Source of the DNA: Streptomyces sp. NBC_01451 | GTDB lineage: Bacteria; Actinomycetota; Actinomycetes; Streptomycetales; Streptomycetaceae | Direction: 5' to 3' | DNA length: 64,000 nt | NCBI RefSeq assembly: GCF_036227485.1 | Contig: NZ_CP109479.1 | Coordinates: 5,022,001 to 5,086,000, forward strand | Part shown: in pieces, positions 59,425-64,000 of the stretch | How the letters are laid out: each line of letters begins with the position of its first letter | How positions within the stretch are numbered: the first letter of the stretch is position 1 | Translations under genes and position numbers: made by a program | The notes under the pieces: generated by a model | What the model saw: only the letters and a program-made list of their open reading frames with translations | The model's database searches: none | Told to the model about the DNA's origin: nothing

Positions 59425-60253
59425 GATGTACGTGTCTCTCGGTCGGGGGGGCGCGGAGTTTTTCGCCGGGGGCTGCCGGCCGCCGGTGACTTCCTTGACG
59501 GGCTTGTGGGGGAAGCGGCGCCGGGCGTACTCCTGCGCGTGGGAGCCCGGCAGGACGTACAGGGTTTCCTTGGCGATGGCGCCGGCCGGACAGGCGGCGA
59601 CGCACAACGTGCAGTCGATGCAGGGGTTGTGGTCCAGCGCCTGCCCGTACGCGCTCACCTCCGCGTCCACCAGGACGGTGACCAGCGGGACGAAGCTGCC
59701 GACTTCGGATGGACGACGTTGCGGTGCAGGCCCATCACGCCGAGCCCGGTGGCCACCGCGACCGTCTTGTGCGCCACCACCCAGATCCGCTCACTGGGGA
59801 AGCGGTCCATCTCCTGGGGGAAGCCGACGGACGGGTTGAGGGCGCGGTAGCCGGCGTCCTGGAGCGACTGGGCGACGCTGCGGGCGGCGTGGTTGGCCTG
59901 GTCGTCGGCCTGGTGGAACTCCTGGTTGGCCACACTGCGGGCCGGGGAACGGCAGTTGTCGCGTTCATCCGCACCGCCATCGCGATCAGGGTGCGGGTGC
60001 CGGGCAGCGCGGACTGTACGTGCTCGTGCTCGCCGGCCGGATCGGGGTGATCCAGGCTGACCGCGGCGGCGTCGTCCGCGCCGGCCGCGAGGCACGGCTC
60101 GCGCAGCCATTCCGCGTCGTTCACCGCCGAGGGGCGCGCGGTACCGCCGGTCCTGCGCCGGGCGAGTACGGCCTGCACCGACGGGCGGGCCGCCGGCCTC
60201 GCCGGAAGCCTGGGAGGAGCGGGTTGCCCCTCGGCATCGCGCGCGGCAGTCAT
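59425..60253 (-). pseudogene. Frameshifted remnant of a 4Fe-4S (QueG/dehalogenase-like) reductase
   Basis: Three minus-strand frames together give the family's order: VNDAEWLREPCLAAGADDAA to TLIAMAVRMN, then (next frame) NCRSPARSVANQEFHQADDQ, FPQEMDRFPSERIWVVAHKT and GLGVMGLHRNVVHPK, then (third frame) VTVLVDAEVSAYGQALDHNP and the ferredoxin motif CIDCTLCVAACP. Each junction needs one missing base restored (near 59962, AACGCGAC for AACCGCGAC; near 59702, AAGTCGGC for AAGTTCGGC). The 3' end is cut: LPGSHAQEYARRRFPHKP runs in frame into the permease. Start ATG at 60253 has AGGAG six bases upstream. Sequencing error cannot be excluded for either base. Confidence 0.8.
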
Positions 60254-60298
60254 CCGTGCTCCTGGGGACGCGGGTTGCAGGCTCGCCTGCACGGCGAG

Positions 60299-60495
60299 AA
60301 ACCGATCAGTTTCACCACCGTAAACCGATCGGTTTCTGCACGCAAGCCCGGCAGCCCCCGGGGTCGCGGGATGCCCGTGAGGCCCGAGATGCCGGTGAGG
60401 TCCGTGAGATCTGTGAGGCCCGGCGAGGCCCCGGGATCATGTTGGACTTGCGCTTGGAAACCGATCGGTTTACCTTAGTGGAGACCGATCGGTTT
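60299..60495. promoter_or_regulatory. Four TetR operators in a divergent promoter region
   Basis: The palindrome occurs at 60299-60312 (AAACCGATCAGTTT, one change), 60322-60335 (exact), 60458-60471 (exact) and 60482-60495 (AGACCGATCGGTTT). The first pair is near the start of the reductase remnant/permease transcript, the second pair 63-100 bp before the hydrolase start. The pair spacing, 23-24 bp, is nearly the same in both, about two helical turns. Confidence 0.88.
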
Positions 60496-60557
60496 CTCAT
60501 TTTCCGGTGAGAGTCATGACCGTTTTGGTAACCCCTCACACACAAGGAGTCGGCAAG

Positions 60558-61436
60558 ATGCCCAGCCACGAGTCCCGTCCCGCGATTCGCATTCCGGGGA
60601 CCACCAGCCACACCATCGCCCCGCGTGCGGGATCCGTCGGCCGCGAGGGAACGCTGCGCTATCTCAAGGCGGGCACCGGCGCTCCCCTGGTTCTGCTGCA
60701 TACCGTGCGCACCCAGGCCGAGCACTTCCGCCTCCTCATCCCGCTGATCGCGGACAGGTACACCGTGTACGCCCTCGACCTGCCGGGGATGGGCTACTCC
60801 GAGATCGTGCCCGGGGCCTCGTACGACGAGCCCGCGATGCGTGCGGGCGTCGAGCGGCTCCTGACCGAACTCGACCTCCACGACGTGACGTTGGTCGGGG
60901 AGTCCATGGGCGCGGTGCTCGCCCTGACCGCCGCGGCCGATCTCCCGGATCGGGTACGACGCGTCGTGGCGGTCAACACGTACGACTTCCGTGACGGGAT
61001 CGCCCGGTCCGGTCTTCTCGCCCGTGTGGTGGTCGGCGGCGTTCTCACTCCGGGGGTGGGCCCGGTGGTCGCCGGGGTGGAGCCCAAGCCCGTCGTCCGC
61101 AGGATCCTTCAGGGCGGGGTGGTCGACAGGACCGCGCTGCGGGAGGACTACCTCGACGAACTCCTCCAGGTGGGCGGCCGCCCCGGCTACTCGACCGTCG
61201 CCCGGGCCGTCTACCAGAGCCTGCCCAGCCTCATCGCCGCCCGCTCGCGCTACCCCGAGGTCAAGGCACCCGTCCACCTCGTCTACGGCGAGAAGGACTG
61301 GTCCCGTCCTTCGGACCGGCAGGCCAACAAGGAGCTGCTGCCGGCCGCCGACTTCACCCAGGTCCCCAATGCCGGCCACTTCATCGCCCTGGAACGACCC
61401 GACGTACTGGCCGACCTGCTGAACACGGTTGCCTGA
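60558..61436 (+). CDS. Alpha/beta-fold hydrolase under TetR control
   Basis: The 292-residue protein has the alpha/beta-hydrolase features LRYLKAGTGAPLVLLHTVRT, ALDLPGMGYSEI, nucleophile elbow VGESMGAVLALTAA, VYGEKDWSRPSDRQ and the catalytic His in PNAGHFIALERPD. The substrate is unknown; related enzymes are haloalkane dehalogenase- or esterase-like. The start MPSHESRP has AAGGAG eight bases upstream; an earlier ATG at 60516 is possible. The TetR operators before it suggest induction by a small molecule it degrades. Confidence 0.88.
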   Translation: MPSHESRPAIRIPGTTSHTIAPRAGSVGREGTLRYLKAGTGAPLVLLHTVRTQAEHFRLLIPLIADRYTVYALDLPGMGYSEIVPGASYDEPAMRAGVERLLTELDLHDVTLVGESMGAVLALTAAADLPDRVRRVVAVNTYDFRDGIARSGLLARVVVGGVLTPGVGPVVAGVEPKPVVRRILQGGVVDRTALREDYLDELLQVGGRPGYSTVARAVYQSLPSLIAARSRYPEVKAPVHLVYGEKDWSRPSDRQANKELLPAADFTQVPNAGHFIALERPDVLADLLNTVA

Positions 61437-61467
61437 CCCCGGGACCACCGACCTGAGGGAGCAGCGC

Positions 61468-61635
61468 ATGGCGGAGATCCAGATCGAGGTGTGCGCACGA
61501 TGTACCCCAGGTCACCGAAAGTCGATCTCAGGACCCCGACTCAGGACGCGGGGCGGGCACGGAGCCCTCAAATTGATCTGGAAAACGAACAACCCCCCAG
61601 GTCGCCGACCTGGGGGCAGACTCTGGAGCGGGTGA
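61468..61635 (+). pseudogene. Truncated start of an unknown gene
   Basis: GAGGGAG precedes ATG by about six bases and the frame opens MAEIQIEVCARCTPGHRK, then degenerates before reaching the terminator module and the tRNA fragment. It may be the 5' end of a gene cut when the neighbouring DNA was acquired. It is too short to identify. Confidence 0.3.
61569..61617. terminator. Terminator module beside the tRNA remnant
   Basis: CCCCCAGGTCG and CGACCTGGGGG form a stem around C at 61594-61616 (approximate ends), with CAAATTGATCTGG upstream on the plus strand. It is the usual downstream hairpin of a tRNA gene read on the minus strand and resembles 53561-53609. Confidence 0.75.
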
Positions 61636-61668
61636 CGAGAGTCGAACTCGCACTCTCAGCTCGGCAAG
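61624..61668 (-). tRNA. 3' fragment of a tRNA gene (Gly-like), probable attachment-site half
   Basis: On the minus strand the sequence carries a T arm (GCGAG-TTCGACT-CTCGT) and the acceptor 3' strand CACCCGC-T-CCA, as in tRNA-Gly genes. The anticodon-stem right half (GAGCTGAG) is still recognisable. The D arm and the 5' acceptor strand GCGGGTG are absent: upstream on this strand the sequence changes to unrelated GC-rich DNA. It is therefore the 3' end only, such as is duplicated when an element integrates at a tRNA gene. Confidence 0.8.
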
Positions 61669-62357
61669 CGGCGGCGTTTGCGTCGCCGGATGGCTTCTGA
61701 ACTGGGCTTATGTGGCGTGGCGTGGCGTGGCGCTCGCGGAGCGGAGATCGCGCCACTGTTTACCGTGGCTGTCCGTCCTTACCGGCACGCCATGAGCACG
61801 AGCGCCACCAGCGGCCGGGCCATACGTACGAGCGACGCTTTGCGCGGACCGGGCCGCATCCTCTCGCGAACTGATCTGGATGGTCCGTCGCGACTGCGTT
61901 TGCACCGCGCCGACCCGCAGGGCCCTGTGATGTCGCGGCAGTGTCAGTACGCGGCGGGAGACCGAGTAGCCGCAGGTCCGGTGGACCGCAGGCCGTCACG
62001 CTTGCATCCGGGGGACCAGGCAGAACGGTGGGCGGCCGATCCCAAGACCGGCACTGCGTCGCCGCACCACGCCAGGCGTCCGGCACAGCGCATTCCTGCC
62101 GGGTGCCTCCGAGGCGGGGGCGCGGCCGTATCAAGGGCGCAGAGGACATCCACCGGCTCGCCTTAAGGGTGCGGCCGAACGCAGCTCGTCCGTTGAGGGT
62201 CTGGGGCTGTGACGACGCGTGCCCTTCCGTTGCTGGGGCAGACAACGGGCACGACCGCAGGCACGACGGCGGTCGGTGGTCATAAGCTCCGGTAGCGCAG
62301 CGGGAGAGAACGTGGCTGACGGACAGGCTGCGGCGCGCAGGGAGACGGGGGACACAC
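61669..62357. other. Gene-poor stretch after the tRNA fragment
   Basis: No credible gene is found in these 689 bp. There is a short run of GTGGCGTGGC repeats (about 61710-61732). The frames on both strands are Arg/Pro-rich without domain character. The region resembles the eroded border of an integrated element. Confidence 0.6.
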
Positions 62358-63065
62358 GTGGTCAGGTCAACCGGATCAGCGAAATGGCCTGCTCGCAGCC
62401 TTTTGGGCGTGCTGTCGCCGTCACTCCGGGACGAGTTGCTGGGTCTGGGCACCGGGATTCGGTTCAAGCCAGGGTCTGTGCTGCTGAGAGAAGGCATGGA
62501 CGACCGTCACGCTCTGCTGCTGTTGTCCGGGTTCGCCAAGGTGACGGCGACCGTGGAGAACGGCCAGAGTTCACTCCTCGCGGTCAGGGTCGCCGGGGAC
62601 ACAGTGGGTGAGATGGCGGCCCTGGACGGGGCTCCGCGCTCGGCGACGGTGACCGCCTGTGGCCCGCTGACAGCCCGGGTGATACCGGTCGGCGTACTGA
62701 GGGAAGCGCTGATTCGGCGTCCCGAACTCTCCATCGCCCTGACCGGTATCGTCGCCGACCGTCTGCGCTGGGCGAACCGGCGGCGTCTGGACTTCAGCGG
62801 GTATCCGGCGAAAGTGCGACTTGCCCGGCTCCTGGTGGAACTTGCCACGGCATACGGGCGTGCCGAGGACGGCGCGGTGGCCATTGGCTGTCAGCTGACT
62901 CAGCCGGAGTTGGCCGCCCTCATCGGTACCGCCGAGACGACGATTCACAAGGGCCTGCGGGAACTGCGCGAAGAGGGCCTGTTGGGAACCGGCTACCGCA
63001 TCACCATCGTCCAGGATCTGCGGCGCCTTCGGGAGCTCGCCGACCTGGCCCACGAACAGTCGTGA
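62358..63065 (+). CDS. Crp/Fnr-family transcription regulator
   Basis: The 235-residue protein has a cyclic-nucleotide-binding-like fold (about residues 15-125: FKPGSVLLREGMDDRHALLLLSG, VRVAGDTVGEMAALDGAPRSATVTA) and a Crp-type helix-turn-helix (about 165-235: QLTQPELAALIGTAETTIHKGLRELREEGLL). The phosphate-binding cassette is GEMAALDGAPRSATV, close to the GE-x6-RSA pattern that contacts cyclic nucleotides in CRP. It is convergent with a PycTM-like membrane protein gene, 11 bp away. The GTG start has GGGGGAC upstream. Confidence 0.9.
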   Translation: MVRSTGSAKWPARSLLGVLSPSLRDELLGLGTGIRFKPGSVLLREGMDDRHALLLLSGFAKVTATVENGQSSLLAVRVAGDTVGEMAALDGAPRSATVTACGPLTARVIPVGVLREALIRRPELSIALTGIVADRLRWANRRRLDFSGYPAKVRLARLLVELATAYGRAEDGAVAIGCQLTQPELAALIGTAETTIHKGLRELREEGLLGTGYRITIVQDLRRLRELADLAHEQS

Positions 63066-63076
63066 GCCGGACGTGA

Positions 63077-63598
63077 TCAGGCGAGGACCGGATGCAGGAC
63101 GATGCTCAGTCCCGCGCTGAGGCCCATGACAGCCGTGCACATCACTGCTCCCGTCAGACATCGGTACTTGAGCAGGGCGACGCGGGCGAGGAACCGTACG
63201 GTGCGGGACAACTCCATGCGTTCTGCGGCCTCGTCGCTGTGCGTCCCCACGGCGGGCACGATGTCCGCGCCGCGCGCGAGGTGAGCGAAGCTGTAGCGAT
63301 TGGGGGCCGGATCACGCTGTATCCGGGGGCGCAGCGCCGCCGCCAGGCTCCCCGCGCCGCCGATGAGACCACAGACGAAGAGGATCAGCAGAGTCCCGGT
63401 GAGTGCTCCGGTCGCACCGCCCTGTTCCCAGGCGCGCACGGCCTGACGGCTCCAGGTGCCGGCCGTGCCTACCAGTGCGGCCTGGACCGCTGCAAGGATG
63501 CCGGCCTTGGCGTCCGCGTGCTGATGGGTCGTGTGCAGCGCGGTGAACATGCGTTGTATGGGGCGGCTGTCGGCAGCGGCCGGGTCGGTCTGTGCCAT
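63077..63598 (-). CDS. PycTM-like (Pycsar effector-type, DUF5706) membrane protein
   Basis: The 173-residue protein has the motif HQHADAKAGILAAVQAALVG at residues 25-45, the hallmark of Pycsar transmembrane effectors (usually D-x-K-A-x-x-L). A second helix follows near residues 65-90 (LTGTLLILFVCGLIGGAGSLAAALRP) and a third at the C-terminus (LTGAVMCTAVMGLSAGLSIVL). Members bind cyclic CMP or UMP made by a partner cyclase and depolarise the membrane during phage infection. No cyclase is visible in the window. The ATG has GAGGAGG five bases upstream. The same fold is also found in non-defence proteins. Confidence 0.75.
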   Translation of the reverse strand: MAQTDPAAADSRPIQRMFTALHTTHQHADAKAGILAAVQAALVGTAGTWSRQAVRAWEQGGATGALTGTLLILFVCGLIGGAGSLAAALRPRIQRDPAPNRYSFAHLARGADIVPAVGTHSDEAAERMELSRTVRFLARVALLKYRCLTGAVMCTAVMGLSAGLSIVLHPVLA

Positions 63599-63766
63599 GG
63601 AGGCCTCCTCGGAGCGGCGACGGAGTGGTGTCCCGTCCAGTAAGCGGGCACCCCTGTCGGCCGAACCAGTCACTTCTGTGTGATTCGGAGACTTTGGCGG
63701 CCAAGGATCTCGGCATCCCGTACTTCCACAGGATTCCCGCTCGCGAGCAGCTGTACGAATTGATGG

Positions 63767-63798
63767 CCGGCGCCCGTGTTCGGGGGAACGGGCGCCGG
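63767..63798 (+). terminator. 11-bp stem hairpin
   Basis: CCGGCGCCCGT and ACGGGCGCCGG pair perfectly around ten bases, followed by TCTCTTCT on the plus strand. Confidence 0.65.
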
Positions 63799-63854
63799 TC
63801 TCTTCTGTGGGAGGGCTGCGCAGAGGTGCCGCGACCAATTTACCGATAGGTAAT

Positions 63855-63879
63855 AACTCCCTTGTTTTGTCAAGGAGTT
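63855..63879 (-). promoter_or_regulatory. AT-rich inverted repeat overlapping a TTGACA box
   Basis: AACTCCCTTG and CAAGGAGTT form an inverted repeat with one bulged base. On the minus strand an exact TTGACA (complement at 63869-63874) lies inside it, followed after 15 bases by TACCTA, pointing to the PycTM-like gene 257 bp away. The overlap of palindrome and -35 box suggests a repressed promoter. Confidence 0.5.
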
Positions 63880-63943
63880 GAGCGATGCGGCATCCTCCCT
63901 CTTCCTGAGACATGTAGTGAGGGGTGCCACGGCGGTGAACGGT

Positions 63944-64000
63944 ATGAGCAGGTTGGGCGGCACGTGGACGTTCCACCGCAGACTGCTGCTTGCAGTCGAT
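63944..64000 (+). CDS. Possible start of an unidentified gene at the window edge
   Basis: ATG at 63944 opens a frame MSRLGGTWTFHRRLLLAVD that remains open to the end of the window; a GTG three codons earlier is in frame. No ribosome binding site is clear. The sequence is too short for identification. Confidence 0.25.
   Translation, partial: MSRLGGTWTFHRRLLLAVD

Larger units (their letters stand above)
63599..64000. other. Intergenic region at the right edge
   Basis: The plus strand holds a short frame ending in DLGIPYFHRIPAREQLYELM without a start, perhaps a remnant. A terminator-like hairpin (63767-63798), an AT-rich promoter-like palindrome (63855-63879) and a possible new gene start at 63944 lie further right. 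GC content is lower than in the rest of the window. Confidence 0.5.

Noticed and set aside
62358..64000. A complete Pycsar or CBASS defence system
   Set aside because: No nucleotide cyclase or other effector is seen; only an effector-like protein and a Crp/Fnr regulator are visible, so the claim is kept as a hypothesis.
1..64000. A secondary-metabolite gene cluster
   Set aside because: No ketosynthase, adenylation domain, terpene synthase or lanthipeptide enzyme was seen.

Overview
The window is chromosomal DNA of a high-GC actinobacterium, almost certainly Streptomyces or a close relative. The composition is strongly GC-rich with G/C-ending codons. GTG starts are frequent, many genes overlap by ATGA or GTGA, and the gene content is typical of the genus: paired sensor kinases and regulators, SpoIIE-type phosphatases, eukaryotic-type Ser/Thr kinases, a secDF fusion, SH3-domain secreted proteins and a PIG-L (mycothiol-type) amidase. 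There is no rRNA operon, no complete tRNA and no CRISPR array.

Layout. 0-2.1 kb: a sensor kinase without an adjacent response regulator, lying between two pairs of a TTGCTTGACTTA-type operator, plus two overlapping micro-ORFs. 2.5-8.5 kb: a DUF4956 / VTC-domain / carbohydrate-binding lipoprotein operon, an SRPBCC protein with a collagen-like tail, and a PAP2 phosphatase. 8.8-15.9 kb: a PAS-GAF-SpoIIE phosphatase, small envelope proteins, and a ferric-reductase/FMN-binding pair divergent from an OmpR-type two-component system across 11-bp phased repeats. 16-24.1 kb: secreted cell-wall proteins (two divergent genes sharing a 270-bp inverted C-terminal repeat, a beta-lactamase-fold hydrolase, a peptidase-inhibitor-like protein) and an FHA/kinase pair. 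24.2-28.6 kb: a four-gene lipid operon (FAD oxidoreductase, DUF1365, CFA-type methyltransferase, DUF1295). 29.5-39 kb: BrkB and two Asp23/Gls24 clusters (one with its own ECF sigma factor) surrounding a fasciclin lipoprotein and a molybdopterin oxidoreductase, then a 10-bp phased repeat array and a SigK/RskA-like pair. 39-46 kb: a polysaccharide deacetylase and a two-component system divergent from an ABC exporter. 46-53.6 kb: a duplicated-domain lipoprotein, a membrane kinase and partner, two gene remnants, a second SpoIIE phosphatase and a PIG-L deacetylase. 53.6-61.5 kb: secDF and a TetR regulon with five AAACCGATCGGTTT operators. 61.6-64 kb: a tRNA 3'-end fragment, gene-poor DNA, then a Crp/Fnr regulator beside a Pycsar-like (PycTM) membrane protein.

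The strongest functional link is a shared promoter pattern, CCAATCC-N17-GGATT. It lies before the sigK/rskA-like pair, the molybdopterin oxidoreductase and the four-gene lipid operon. The same gene families form the single sigK locus of Mycobacterium tuberculosis (Rv0449c-Rv0444c), so this looks like a SigK regulon dispersed over 15 kb. The most likely accessory element is at the right edge: the orientation of the tRNA fragment implies that DNA from about 61.67 kb rightward, including the Crp/Fnr-PycTM pair, entered at a tRNA gene whose intact copy lies outside the window. No nucleotide cyclase is visible, so an immune role for that pair is only a hypothesis.
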